Counted from the first letter of the stretch, positions 1 through 8,342 are shown. The stretch: DNA of 17,277 bases from Rhodospirillaceae bacterium UBA6608 (GCA_002433335.1 DJHY01000286.1:1-17277), one strand, 5' to 3'. The notes: generated by a model not told the origin, from the sequence alone. Translations and numbers: made by a program.

Positions 1-750
1 ACCGGTGATGTAGCCGGCTTCGTCCGAGGCCAGGAACAGGGCCGCGTTGGCGACGTCCCAGGCCGTGCCCATCTTGCCGCCGAGCGGCACCTGGGCATTG
101 CGTTCGTCACGCACGACCTGTCGGTCGACGCCACGTTCTTCGGCCCGGCGTTCGATCGCCATCGGGGTGTCCATCAGGCCCGGAATGATGACGTTGGCGC
201 GAATGCCGAACGGCGCGTTTTCCATGGCCAGCATGTGGGTCATGGTGTTGATCGCGCCCTTCGACGTCTTGTAGGCGATGGTCCCGCGCGAACACAGCGA
301 CGAGGTCGAGGAAATATTGATGATCGAGCCCGAACCCTGTTTCCGCATTACCGGCAGGACGTGCTTGATGGTCATGAACATGGATTTGAGGTTCAATTCG
401 AACAGCTCGTCCCACATGTCGGCGTCCATCTCGACAGTGCCGCGGTCGCCTTTGGAGCGGCCGACGTTGTTGTGCAGGATGTCGATCCGGCCATAGCGCT
501 CGACGCAGGTGTCGGCAATCTTCTTACAGTCGGCTTCCTTGACGATGTCGGCGGCCAGGGCAGAGGCCTTGCCCCCTTCGGCTTCGATCAGGTCGACGGT
601 TTCCTGGGCGCGGCCTTCGTCGTAATCGACGACCAGAACCGTGGCCCCTTCCTGGGCGAAGCGCATGGCCGTGGCGCGGCCGTTGCCGATGGTCTGACCG
701 GGTTGTTGCCCGCCACCGACGACGATGGCGACCTTGTCTTTCAATCTCAT
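1..750 (-). CDS. SDR family NAD(P)-dependent oxidoreductase (3' end cut by window edge)
   Basis: Classical short-chain dehydrogenase/reductase; 250 codons are visible and the frame is open to the left edge. The Rossmann Gly-rich loop lies at residues 11-24 (GGGQQPGQTIGNG), with an NNVG version of the NNAG motif at about 94-97. The complete catalytic tetrad is visible: N120, S147, Y160 and K164 (YKTSK). The last visible residues (ASDEAGYITG) normally come just before the C-terminal VDGG segment, so only about 10-15 residues should be missing. The loop is longer than the usual TGxxxGIG, which is tolerated in the family. The ATG at 750 has AGGAG about 12 bases upstream. The substrate cannot be told; SDRs oxidise alcohols or reduce ketones. 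A palindrome matching the sites beside the GntR operon lies just upstream, so I infer the gene belongs to that regulon. Confidence 0.93.
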   Translation of the reverse strand, partial: MRLKDKVAIVVGGGQQPGQTIGNGRATAMRFAQEGATVLVVDYDEGRAQETVDLIEAEGGKASALAADIVKEADCKKIADTCVERYGRIDILHNNVGRSKGDRGTVEMDADMWDELFELNLKSMFMTIKHVLPVMRKQGSGSIINISSTSSLCSRGTIAYKTSKGAINTMTHMLAMENAPFGIRANVIIPGLMDTPMAIERRAEERGVDRQVVRDERNAQVPLGGKMGTAWDVANAALFLASDEAGYITG

Positions 751-778
751 GGATGGATGCTCCTAGGCGTTGATTTTT

Positions 779-789
779 TTGTATACAAT
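779..789 (-). promoter_or_regulatory. Candidate GntR operator upstream of the SDR gene
   Basis: TTGTATACAA is a perfect 10-bp palindrome at 779-788, and TGTATACAAT (780-789) is identical to two sites at 16850-16859 and 16865-16874. On the minus strand a possible -10 hexamer TATACT (plus 796-801) lies 7 bp upstream, with a weak -35-like TCGACC 17 bp before it. The palindrome would then cover the transcription start, as expected for a repressor. Short palindromes of this form are typical of FCD-type GntR regulators. The promoter call is weak; the repeat is a direct observation. Confidence 0.65.
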
Positions 790-807
790 CGCCGGAGTAT
801 ATAAGCC

Positions 808-1509
808 CTACGCGGGGTGGTCGATTCCGAAGGTATCTTTCAACCCCCGGCATCCGTCCGGGGTGACGCGCACCGCGCGGCTGTCCTTGATCCGCTCGAT
901 CCAACCCAGACCGAACAGCCGGTCGGCAAGGGCCGCGCCGACCGCGCCGGCAATGTGATGCCGTCGTTCGCTCCAATCCAGGCAGGGACGGCAGAAGCAG
1001 CGCTTGCGCTTTTCCAGGTCGTCCAAGGCGATGCCGAAATCGACCAAGAACCGTCGGCCCCGTTCCGTCACCAAGCCGCCGTCGCCGGAAAGGTCGATGG
1101 CTCCCTTGGCCGACAGGGAATCGGCCAGGGCGACGCCAAGGATCCCGGCCAGATGGTCGTAACAGGTTCGCGCCCGGCGCAAATCCACATCCATGCGGCT
1201 TTCGGGCCGGATCCGGCGGGGGGTGTCGATGGCGCAGACGACGCCCATGCTTTCCAGCATCGCGGCCACGGTCGGCGACGACAGGCGGAAGTAGCGATGC
1301 CGTCCTTGCTTCTCCATGGCGAGCAGTCCCGCGCCGTGCAGCTTGCCCAAATGGCCGCTGGCGGTTTGCGGGGCGATCCCGGCGCACCACGCCAATTCGC
1401 CCGCCGTCAGGGCCCGCCCGTCCAGCAGGGCGACCAGCATCTGCGCCCGGGCCACATCACCGACCAGGCTGCCGACTTCGGCCAGGTTGAGGGCATTGAT
1501 CGTCGTCAT
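808..1509 (-). CDS. ArsR-type winged-helix transcriptional regulator
   Basis: A 233-residue DNA-binding regulator. The N-terminal winged helix spans about residues 8-90, with the helix-turn-helix and recognition helix at LTAGELAWCAGIAPQTASGHLGKL and a wing at about 64-78. The second half is longer than in small metal-sensing ArsR proteins. It carries the CYDHLAG and CLDWSERR segments found in a roughly 220-230-residue ArsR subgroup. Cysteines 171, 173 and 176 (CFCRPC) plus H184/H185 could form a redox- or metal-sensitive site, but no ligand is known. The start at 1509 has AGGA 7 bases upstream. It is divergent from the EamA exporter, which it probably controls. The SDR gene follows 57 bp downstream but has its own operator-like site. 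Confidence 0.85.
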   Translation of the reverse strand: MTTINALNLAEVGSLVGDVARAQMLVALLDGRALTAGELAWCAGIAPQTASGHLGKLHGAGLLAMEKQGRHRYFRLSSPTVAAMLESMGVVCAIDTPRRIRPESRMDVDLRRARTCYDHLAGILGVALADSLSAKGAIDLSGDGGLVTERGRRFLVDFGIALDDLEKRKRCFCRPCLDWSERRHHIAGAVGAALADRLFGLGWIERIKDSRAVRVTPDGCRGLKDTFGIDHPA

Positions 1510-1511
1510 GC

Positions 1512-1524
1512 GGTTATCCTAACC
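1512..1524. promoter_or_regulatory. Inverted repeat over the ArsR gene's ribosome binding site
   Basis: GGTTA-TCC-TAACC is a perfect 5-bp inverted repeat 2 bp upstream of the ArsR start codon, and it includes the likely AGGA ribosome binding site. It lies in the divergent interval between the regulator and the EamA exporter, where an autoregulatory operator would be expected. The arms are short, so chance is possible. I see nothing else notable in the rest of the interval up to 1640. Confidence 0.35.
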
Positions 1525-1640
1525 TGGAGCGTCGGCGGCTGCATCCGTCGATGCTTCGTTCCGCGCCGTAACGATCAATGACCGGCTGTGCGGTGGATCG
1601 TGGCATTTTTCCCTGCCCGATACCGGAACGGACCATCCCT

Positions 1641-2588
1641 ATGACCAAACCCGCCGCCGCCACTGCCGATCCCCATGCCCATCTTTCGGGGGGCAGGCTG
1701 GCCGTGAATCTAGGTCTGTTGCTGGTCCTGGCGACCCTTTGGGGATCGTCCTACGGCTTCATCAAGGTCGGGATCGAAACCATCCCACCGGTGACATTGA
1801 TCGCGGCGCGCACCGCCATCGCGGGCGTGATCCTGATGACAGTAATGGTGGTGTTGGGGGTGCGCCTGCCGCGCGATGCGGCTTCGTGGCGGTCGTTCAC
1901 GGTGCAGGCTTGTCTCAACAGCGTGGTGCCGTTCACGGCCATCGCCTGGGCGGAACAGACGGTCGACGCCTCTCTGGCGGCGATTCTGAATTCGACCTCG
2001 CCGATCTTCGTCTTTCTGTTGGCGCTGATCCTGAATATCCCGGGCGAGCGAACTTGGCGCAAATTCCTGGGCGTCGGCTTCGGTTTCACCGGGATCGTGT
2101 TGGTGATCGGCACCGATGCGTTGAACGGCCTCAGCCGAGAATTGATCTCGCAATTGGCGATCGTCGCGGCGACGGTCTGCTACGCCGGGGCGGCGGTTTT
2201 CGGGCGGCGGTTTTCGTCTATGCATCCGTTGATGCCTGCCGCCGGATCGATGGTCGCGGGGGCGGTGCTGTTGATCCCGCTCAGCCTGATCGTCGACCGG
2301 CCGTGGACGCTGGACGTCTCGACAGACTCAGCCTTGGCCCTTTTGGGCCTGTCGGTTCTGTCCTCGGCCCTGGCCTTCACCATCTACTTCCACCTGTTGG
2401 GCACGTTGGGATCCATCGGCACAGCGGCGCAGGGATATCTGCGGGTACCCATCGGTGTCGGGATCGGGGCCTTGCTCTTGGGCGAAAGCCTGTCGCCCAC
2501 AGCCTGGGCCGGGATGGCCCTGGTCGTTGCGGGCGTCGCCGCGATGACCCTGCCGGGCCGTCGCCGCCACCCGAAAAACCTGACTTAG
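1641..2588 (+). CDS. EamA/DMT family transporter
   Basis: An inner-membrane permease of the drug/metabolite transporter superfamily, 315 residues, with two EamA repeats and about ten hydrophobic helices. The first repeat begins at LGLLLVLATLWGSSYGFIKVG; the start of the second is near IAAVTVCYAGAAVFGRRF-like sequence, ending at LLLGESLSPTAWAGMALVVAGVA, a typical EamA last-helix signature. I chose the ATG at 1641. An upstream in-frame ATG at 1578 would add 21 residues ending in PIPERTIP, which look like an untranslated leader. Neither start has a strong ribosome binding site. EamA proteins export amino acids, metabolites or drugs; the substrate is unknown. It is divergent from an ArsR-type regulator and its stop overlaps that of the convergent oxygenase gene. 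Confidence 0.9.
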   Translation: MTKPAAATADPHAHLSGGRLAVNLGLLLVLATLWGSSYGFIKVGIETIPPVTLIAARTAIAGVILMTVMVVLGVRLPRDAASWRSFTVQACLNSVVPFTAIAWAEQTVDASLAAILNSTSPIFVFLLALILNIPGERTWRKFLGVGFGFTGIVLVIGTDALNGLSRELISQLAIVAATVCYAGAAVFGRRFSSMHPLMPAAGSMVAGAVLLIPLSLIVDRPWTLDVSTDSALALLGLSVLSSALAFTIYFHLLGTLGSIGTAAQGYLRVPIGVGIGALLLGESLSPTAWAGMALVVAGVAAMTLPGRRRHPKNLT

Positions 2589-3427
2589 GCGGGCGCGAAC
2601 GACAGCATGGTGCGGACTTCGATGCTTTCGCGCGGCGGGGTGTCGGGGGCGGCGGCCGGGTTTTCAAACCCGGTATGCGAGGTAAACCGCGCGCGTCCGT
2701 CGGTCGCCGTGTCGAAGCATTTCAGCAACAAGACATCGTCACCACCCATGCCGGGATACCAATACCAATCCTGCCCTTCGGAAAAGGCGTTCTGATAAAT
2801 CTCGCCGACGCGGTCCTGGTAGACCAGATCGGTGGCGATGAAATCGTCGCTCTGCATGGTGCGGGCGTCAGCCATGGCCAGGGGCGAGCGGTCGGCGCTG
2901 GCGCCGATCGACCGCCAGACGTTGACCATGGCGAAGCGATGGCCGAGGAAACGGTCGGCATCGGCAGCGGCCATCACGTCGCGCACCCGCTTGGGTCCCG
3001 AGGTTTCCGTGTAGTCGTTATGGGCGATCAGCACCGGAAGGCGCTTGGCCGTGGTTTCGCGTTTTCCGTCGTCCTGCACACGGACGGTATGGTCGAAGAT
3101 ATGGACGTCCGAGGCCCCGGTCGCGCGCTTCAGGAAGGCGACGATCTCGGGGTAATAAACGGCTTCGATCCGGGCTTCGTCATAGAAATCGGTCATCGCC
3201 GTGGGCATGGACGCCATTTCGAAACCCTGCACGTCCAGGCTGGCGGGCGGGGTCAGGGCGCTGGCGTCGTGGATCGCCACGGTCCGATTGACGAAGCGGC
3301 CCAGCCGTTCGTTGGGACGGGCATGATCGGCAGACATCAGGACGCGGGGTTTTTCGTCCTGGGCGTGGTCCATGAACACGATGGGCGCCTGGACCGTGCT
3401 TTCCGATACGGGGGAAGCGGTTGTCAT
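2585..3427 (-). CDS. CmcJ/NvfI-type non-haem iron oxygenase family protein
   Basis: A 280-residue cytoplasmic protein resembling the CmcJ (cephamycin 7-alpha-hydroxylase partner), AsaB and NvfI group, whose better-studied members are Fe(II)/2-oxoglutarate oxygenases. Visible conserved parts are VHIFDHTVR (about 108-116), HNDYT (136-140), VNVWRSI (168-174), PLAMADARTM (182-191), WYWYPGMGGDDVLLLKCFDT (221-240) and ARFTSHTGFENP (246-257). H136 and D138 with H251 would make the HxD...H iron triad, and an arginine near 267-272 could bind the co-substrate. These assignments come from motif spacing, not from an alignment. Older annotations call relatives methyltransferases. The ORF ends in a 4-bp convergent overlap with the EamA gene. 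A biosynthetic role is not evident here, since no other natural-product genes are visible. Confidence 0.82.
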   Translation of the reverse strand: MTTASPVSESTVQAPIVFMDHAQDEKPRVLMSADHARPNERLGRFVNRTVAIHDASALTPPASLDVQGFEMASMPTAMTDFYDEARIEAVYYPEIVAFLKRATGASDVHIFDHTVRVQDDGKRETTAKRLPVLIAHNDYTETSGPKRVRDVMAAADADRFLGHRFAMVNVWRSIGASADRSPLAMADARTMQSDDFIATDLVYQDRVGEIYQNAFSEGQDWYWYPGMGGDDVLLLKCFDTATDGRARFTSHTGFENPAAAPDTPPRESIEVRTMLSFAPA

Positions 3428-3534
3428 GGCGGGTTCCTCTCAAATTCCGTTGTGGGGGAATCTGCGGATTTCGGGGGCGATTGGCAATCCCCGGCCCGGA
3501 AAGACAGTTGTGCCCGAAAGGGCCCTTATCGGTC

Positions 3535-6500
3535 CTATTCAGCGGCTTGGGGTCGCTCGTCGGGCATTTCCGTGGCGTCGACGTTTTCGGCCTCGCGCAG
3601 TTCCCGGTCCAGGCGAACGCCCGCATGGGCGCGGCTGGACGTCAGCGGCGCCAGCAGCGAATAGATCACCGGGATCAGAACCAGGGTGAAGACGGTCGAA
3701 ATGCCTAGGCCCCCGAATACAATCCAGCCGATGGCGGCGCGGGCCTCGGCCCCGGCGCCGGTCGCCAGGATCAGCGGCAGCGCGCCCAGGACGGTCGACA
3801 GCATGGTCATCATCACAGGCCTGAGGCGGATGGTCGCGGCATGGCGGATCGCCTGGGCCACGGTGAAGCCCCGATCGCGCAGCTGGTCGGCGAATTCGAC
3901 CACCAGAATTCCGTTCTTGGCCATCAGGCCGACCAACATGACAAGGCCGATCTGGCTGTAGATGTTGATCGTCCCACCGGACAGCTTCAGGGCGAACACC
4001 GCCGCCGCCAGGCCGAACGGCACGGTCAGGATGATGACCATGGCGCTGACCAGGCTTTCGAACTGCGCCGCCAGAACCAGCAGCACGACCAGCACTGCAA
4101 AGGCGAAGGTCAGGGCGACTTCGTTGCTGGTGTCCTGCAGGGTCGCGGCTTCGTTGATGAAGCGCAGGCTGATGCCGGGGGGCAGGGTTTCATCGGCGAC
4201 CGCCTGCAGGCCGTCGATCGCTTCCTGAAGGGACATGTCCTGCGGCAATACGGCCTCGATCTCGACCGCGCGCTTTTGGCCGGAGCGGTCCAACTCGGCG
4301 GCGGTGCCGACTTCTTCCAGGGTCACGAATGACGACAGGGGAACGAGCCGCCCGGTGCCGGTCGGAACGTAGAGGTTATACAGGTCCGTCGGATCGTTGA
4401 TCGCCCCGGCGGCGGATTCCAGCATCACCGGGATCGACCGGTCGTTGACGTTCAGTTCGGCTACCTCGAACCCGGCGACCATGGCGCGCAGGGTGTCGAC
4501 GATACCTTCGACCTGAACGCCCAGGTCCTCGGCCCGGCGGCGGTCGACCTTGACCGACAGTTGGGGCTGCGTCTGTTGGAATTCGACTTCGGGGTCTTCC
4601 AGCCGGGGCAGGCGTTCGCGCATGACGTTCATGAAATCGAACGCCGCCGCCGCGATGTCGCGATAGTTGCTGCCGGTCAGGACGAATTCGACACTGCCGC
4701 CCGCGCGGCGCAGGTTCAGGCTGTTCGGGGTGCGGATATGCGCGGTCGAGCCCGGAATTTGGCGTAGGGACGGCGCCAGTTCCTTGGCAATCTGTTGCTG
4801 GCTGCGTTTGCGCTCGCCCCAGGGCTTCAGCGGCGCGATCAGGTAAACGCGGTTCGGGTCCCAACGGCCGACGATGGCGAACACGCTTTCCGCCTCGCCG
4901 TTGTCGACCAACTTCTGCAACAGGGCTTCGGCCTGGACCGACTGGCGGTCCATGTAATCCAGTCCGACGCCGTCGGGGCCCTGCATCATCACGATGATGG
5001 CGCCGCGATCTTCGCGCGGCAGCAGTTCGGTCTTGATCGTCGGATAGACCAGCAGCGCCGTCGCGGCCAACATCGCGGTGCCGCCCAGGATCAGGACGCG
5101 GGCGTTCAGGGTGAATTCCAACATCCGGGCGTAAAGAGCGTTGATCCGCTGGCCGAAGTCGATCAACACCTGCGGCGGCTTGGTTGGCCCGGCGTCGCCC
5201 CGGTCCGGTAGGCGCGATGCCAGCATCGGCACCAGCGACAGGGACACGAACGACGAAATCGCCACCGCCACGGCCAGGACGAAACCGAACTCGGTAAACA
5301 GCTTGCCCGCCGTCGAGGGCAGGAAGGCAATCGGCAGGAACACGGAAATCAGCGTCGCGGTCGTGGCCAGGACGGCGAAGAACACCTGCCGCGTGCCGTT
5401 GACGGCGGCGGCATATGATTTCATGCCGAGGGTTCGGTGGCGCTGAATGTTTTCCAGCACAACGATGGCGTCGTCGACGATCATGCCGGTGGCCAGAACC
5501 ATCGCCAGCAAGGTCAGAATATTGACGGAAAAGCCCATCAGATAGATCGCGCCGACGCAGCCGATGATGGCGATGGGAATGGCGACGGTCGGGATCAGGG
5601 TCGGTCGGATGCCGCCCATGAACAGGAAGATCACGGCAACGACGACGGCGATGGCGATTAGCAGGCTGCTGACGACTTCGTTGACCGACGAGCGGATAAA
5701 TTCCGCATCGTCGGAAATCTTGACCAGTTTTACGTCCTTGAGCTGCTTGTTCAGGCGCTCGACCGCCAGATTGACCGCATCGGAAATGGCAATGGTGTTG
5801 GACTGCGCGCGGCGGACAATACCCATCCCCACGACTTTCGAGCCGTTGAGCAGGGAATAGGCCTCGGCCTCGGCCGGGCCATAGAAAGCCTGCGCCACGT
5901 CGCCCAGGCGGACGTCCTTGCGCAGTTCAAGGTCTTCGACTTTTTCCGGTTCCCAGACGGAGGCGTCGGCACGGACCAACAGCATTTGGTCGTCGGATTT
6001 GAAGCTGCCGGCGGGCACGTCCAGGCGGGTCGAGCGCAGAACTTTGGCGACGTCGTCGATGGACAGGCCGTAGCGGGCCAGTTTCATCGGGTCGGCGACG
6101 ATGCGCAGCACCTGTTCCTGATCGCCGAACAGGTCGACCGAGGCGACCCCGTTGATCGACAGGAATTCGGGCGAGACGTCGTCTTCGGCGATCCGGGTCA
6201 GGTCTTCCTGCGATAGTTTGCTCGAAACCAGGGCCAGGCGGATGATCGGTTGAGAGTCGGCGTCGGCCTTGACGACCGTAATATCTTCGACCCCTTCGGG
6301 CAGGCGTCGTTCGACCCCGGCGACCGCTTCGCGGATATCATTGGCGGCGACGTCCAGATCCATGTCGGGCGAGAATTCGGCGCGGACGCGGCAGTTGTTT
6401 TCCTCGCTCGCCGCTTCGATGCGGACCACGCCGGACACGCGGGCGACCGCGCTTTCCAGCACGCTGGTGACCTCGGCGTCCATGGTTTCCGGTGACGCGC

Positions 6501-6669
6501 CGTCGAAAAAGGCTCGCACGGTCACGATGGGCCGGTCGACGTCAGGCAGCTCGCGAACCTCTACCCCCATGATCGCCGCCAAACCGGCGATCACGATCAA
6601 CAGGTTCATGACGACGACAAGCGTCGGGCGGCGAACGGATAGCGATGGCAGGTCCGAAAAGCGGCTCAT
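3535..6669 (-). CDS. RND efflux pump inner-membrane permease (HAE-1/AcrB-like)
   Basis: A 1044-residue proton-driven pump, full length for the HAE-1 family. It starts with a short cytoplasmic stretch and TM1 (about 15-34), then the porter motif PDVDRPIVTVRAFFDGASPE. TM2-TM6 occupy about 330-480, followed by a second large periplasmic loop and TM8-TM12 at the C terminus. The TM4 aspartate pair of the proton relay is D399/D400 (MIVDDAIVVLENI), and the partner lysine lies in GLMAKNGILVVEF in the second half, so the pump looks active. It forms a trimer that takes substrates from the periplasm or outer leaflet. The start codon directly abuts the adaptor stop (TAGATG), implying translational coupling. 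The C-terminal tail is charged and ends PDERPQAAE. No specificity can be assigned. Confidence 0.95.
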   Translation of the reverse strand: MSRFSDLPSLSVRRPTLVVVMNLLIVIAGLAAIMGVEVRELPDVDRPIVTVRAFFDGASPETMDAEVTSVLESAVARVSGVVRIEAASEENNCRVRAEFSPDMDLDVAANDIREAVAGVERRLPEGVEDITVVKADADSQPIIRLALVSSKLSQEDLTRIAEDDVSPEFLSINGVASVDLFGDQEQVLRIVADPMKLARYGLSIDDVAKVLRSTRLDVPAGSFKSDDQMLLVRADASVWEPEKVEDLELRKDVRLGDVAQAFYGPAEAEAYSLLNGSKVVGMGIVRRAQSNTIAISDAVNLAVERLNKQLKDVKLVKISDDAEFIRSSVNEVVSSLLIAIAVVVAVIFLFMGGIRPTLIPTVAIPIAIIGCVGAIYLMGFSVNILTLLAMVLATGMIVDDAIVVLENIQRHRTLGMKSYAAAVNGTRQVFFAVLATTATLISVFLPIAFLPSTAGKLFTEFGFVLAVAVAISSFVSLSLVPMLASRLPDRGDAGPTKPPQVLIDFGQRINALYARMLEFTLNARVLILGGTAMLAATALLVYPTIKTELLPREDRGAIIVMMQGPDGVGLDYMDRQSVQAEALLQKLVDNGEAESVFAIVGRWDPNRVYLIAPLKPWGERKRSQQQIAKELAPSLRQIPGSTAHIRTPNSLNLRRAGGSVEFVLTGSNYRDIAAAAFDFMNVMRERLPRLEDPEVEFQQTQPQLSVKVDRRRAEDLGVQVEGIVDTLRAMVAGFEVAELNVNDRSIPVMLESAAGAINDPTDLYNLYVPTGTGRLVPLSSFVTLEEVGTAAELDRSGQKRAVEIEAVLPQDMSLQEAIDGLQAVADETLPPGISLRFINEAATLQDTSNEVALTFAFAVLVVLLVLAAQFESLVSAMVIILTVPFGLAAAVFALKLSGGTINIYSQIGLVMLVGLMAKNGILVVEFADQLRDRGFTVAQAIRHAATIRLRPVMMTMLSTVLGALPLILATGAGAEARAAIGWIVFGGLGISTVFTLVLIPVIYSLLAPLTSSRAHAGVRLDRELREAENVDATEMPDERPQAAE

Positions 6670-7818
6670 CTATTGCGTCGCCTTTTTCTTTTTCGGCTTT
6701 TCGGCGGCGGCTTCTTCGGGCGAGAAAGAGGCGAAGGGAATGGCCTCGACCTTCTGGTTGGGGCGCAGGCTTTGCACCCCTTCGACGATGATGCGGTCGT
6801 CGGCGTTGACCGGGCCGTCGACCAGGATACGGCCCCGGTCGCGGCGGACGATGGAGACGAAGACCTTCTCAGCGCGATCCTGGGCCTTGCCGTCCTTACC
6901 GGTCTTGCTGACGGCGCGCCACAGATAGGCGCCGTCGCGGCTCCACAACACGGCGACTTCGCGCACACTCGGATAGGGTTTGCCGGTAAAGGTCAATTCG
7001 ACCTCGAACGAGGTGCCTGGGCGGATCACGTCTTCGGTATTGGGGATGGTGGCTTCGACCCGCAGGGTGCGGCTGACGACGTCGATCCGGCTGCCGAGCT
7101 GCGAGATCGTCCCGGCGAACCGTTGGTCGGGCATGGTCCAGGGGCGAACGCTGACTGGGTCGCCGACCTTCAGCCGCCCGGCGTATTCTTCGGGCAGATC
7201 GAATTCGACCAGGATTTCAGAGCGGTCATCCAGGGTGGTGATTTGGGTGCTGGTGGTGATGCGGTCGCCGCGTTCGATGTCGGTCAGACCGACGACACCG
7301 TCGAACGGGGCGTAGACGACCCGGTCATCCAGGTCCTGCTCTGCCTGATCCAGGCGCAGGTTTGCGGTTTCCAGGGCGGTTTGCGCGGTTTCCAGGCGGG
7401 CCTGAGACGCGGTGCCGGACGGGGCCAGTTTTTCCAGACGATGCAGTTGACGGGTCGCGTCCTTAACCTCGACCTTGGCCAGGCGGACGGCAATCTGTTG
7501 ATGGCTGTCATCCAGGCGCAACAGCTCCTGGCCAGCCTTGACGCGATCCTGGCTACGGAAGGCGACGGCGACGACTTCGCCGGCAGACTTGGAATAAATC
7601 GTGGCCGAGCGCCGGGCCTCGCCCGTGCCGATGGCGCGGACGACGACCTTGTCCGGGGTTGCGTTCGCGGGTTCGACCAGAACGCGCGTGCCGCTGCCCG
7701 AACCGCGGGCCGCGGGTTTCGCGGTCTTTACATCGGCGGCACTGCTCCAGGCGTACCAGCCGCCGGTCAATGCAACTGCCAGCGCGGCAAGAAAGATAAT
7801 CTGTGTACGCAGTTTCAT
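6670..7818 (-). CDS. RND efflux periplasmic adaptor subunit (membrane fusion protein)
   Basis: A 382-residue adaptor that links the RND pump to an outer-membrane channel. An N-terminal membrane anchor or signal sequence covers about 5-25. A barrel-sandwich hybrid half with SKSAGEVVAVAFRSQDRVKAGQELLRLDD (about 77-104) follows, then an alpha-helical hairpin rich in Q/E/L (about 105-165). The second lipoyl half is DDRVVYAPFDGVVGLTDIERGD, and a beta-barrel and membrane-proximal domain complete the protein. The tail is rich in K and A (EKPKKKKATQ). It is immediately upstream of the pump with no gap. No outer-membrane factor is seen within the window, so the system probably uses a TolC-like protein encoded elsewhere. 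The ribosome binding site is weak (GCGAGAA). Confidence 0.93.
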   Translation of the reverse strand: MKLRTQIIFLAALAVALTGGWYAWSSAADVKTAKPAARGSGSGTRVLVEPANATPDKVVVRAIGTGEARRSATIYSKSAGEVVAVAFRSQDRVKAGQELLRLDDSHQQIAVRLAKVEVKDATRQLHRLEKLAPSGTASQARLETAQTALETANLRLDQAEQDLDDRVVYAPFDGVVGLTDIERGDRITTSTQITTLDDRSEILVEFDLPEEYAGRLKVGDPVSVRPWTMPDQRFAGTISQLGSRIDVVSRTLRVEATIPNTEDVIRPGTSFEVELTFTGKPYPSVREVAVLWSRDGAYLWRAVSKTGKDGKAQDRAEKVFVSIVRRDRGRILVDGPVNADDRIIVEGVQSLRPNQKVEAIPFASFSPEEAAAEKPKKKKATQ

Positions 7819-8039
7819 GGTTCGTGTTCTCGCGGGTGTTTGTGGCGATCGAGCGGCGCTGCGTTATCGGCGATCAGCCCGATGAAGACGCCCAAACCCC
7901 CAAGTCTCTGTCGTCGATCATTAGAAATGAATTTAGCAAGTTTCGTAGCGGCTGCGTTTGGAATTTTGTAACAAGATGTCGCAGCCGGTCCGCAACGGGC
8001 CGAATGCGCCGACCTGAGAAGAAAACAAGGATTTCCACC
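7819..8039. promoter_or_regulatory. Divergent intergenic region with a leader inverted repeat
   Basis: This 221-bp interval separates the divergent efflux operon and ABM gene and must hold both promoters. It contains an 8-bp inverted repeat, CGGCTGCG (7949-7956) and CGCAGCCG (7980-7987). Close to its centre lies the smaller interrupted palindrome TTGTAACAA (7966-7974). The surrounding stretch from about 7915 to 7975 is AT-richer than its neighbours, as promoters often are. The repeat could be an operator or a leader RNA hairpin for the ABM gene. I could not place -10/-35 boxes confidently. Confidence 0.45.
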
Positions 8040-8327
8040 ATGTTCGTCGTCACCGTCACATTTGTCGTCAAACCGGAGCACATCGAAGACTTCGCCCCGG
8101 CCATGATGGAGAACGCGCAGGCCTCTCTCGATCTGGAGCCGGGGTGTCAGCGATTTGACGTCTGCCGCGACCCGAAAAACCCCGCGATTACGTTCCTCTA
8201 CGAAATATATGACGATGAGGCGGCCTTCGTTGCTCATAAGGCGATGCCGCACTTCAAGTCGTTTGACGCGCTGGTGATGCCCTGGGTCGCCTCGAAAGAG
8301 GTTCGGACCTGGATTTTGGACGACTGA
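8040..8327 (+). CDS. ABM-domain monooxygenase-like protein (YgiN/LsrG type)
   Basis: A 95-residue cytoplasmic protein forming one antibiotic-biosynthesis-monooxygenase (dimeric alpha/beta barrel) domain. The strand FVVTVTFVVKPEHIEDFAPAMMENAQASLDLEPGCQRFDV and the later FLYEIYDDEAAFVAHKAMPHFKSF are classic for the fold. Family members oxidise quinol-type substrates without cofactor, isomerise small metabolites as LsrG does, or have no known activity. H78 lies in the HKAMPHF segment conserved in the family. The ATG at 8040 has AAGGA about 10 bases upstream; longer in-frame extension upstream lacks coding character. The gene stands alone, divergent from the efflux operon. Confidence 0.88.
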   Translation: MFVVTVTFVVKPEHIEDFAPAMMENAQASLDLEPGCQRFDVCRDPKNPAITFLYEIYDDEAAFVAHKAMPHFKSFDALVMPWVASKEVRTWILDD

Positions 8328-8342
8328 CGCGGCGCAATGGGA

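Noticed and set aside
524..1390. A 288-codon minus-strand frame bridging the SDR and ArsR genes
   Set aside because: It is out of frame with both genes and made of R/G/P-rich sequence; the true SDR frame starts at 750 and runs off the left edge.
1739..3664. A 641-codon plus-strand open frame over the EamA and oxygenase genes
   Set aside because: It is an out-of-frame and antisense shadow caused by high GC; its translation is rich in G, R and H with no recognisable domain, while both overlapped genes have clear family motifs.
6673..7971. A 432-codon plus-strand frame opposite the efflux adaptor
   Set aside because: Antisense to a clear membrane fusion protein; no domain or plausible start.
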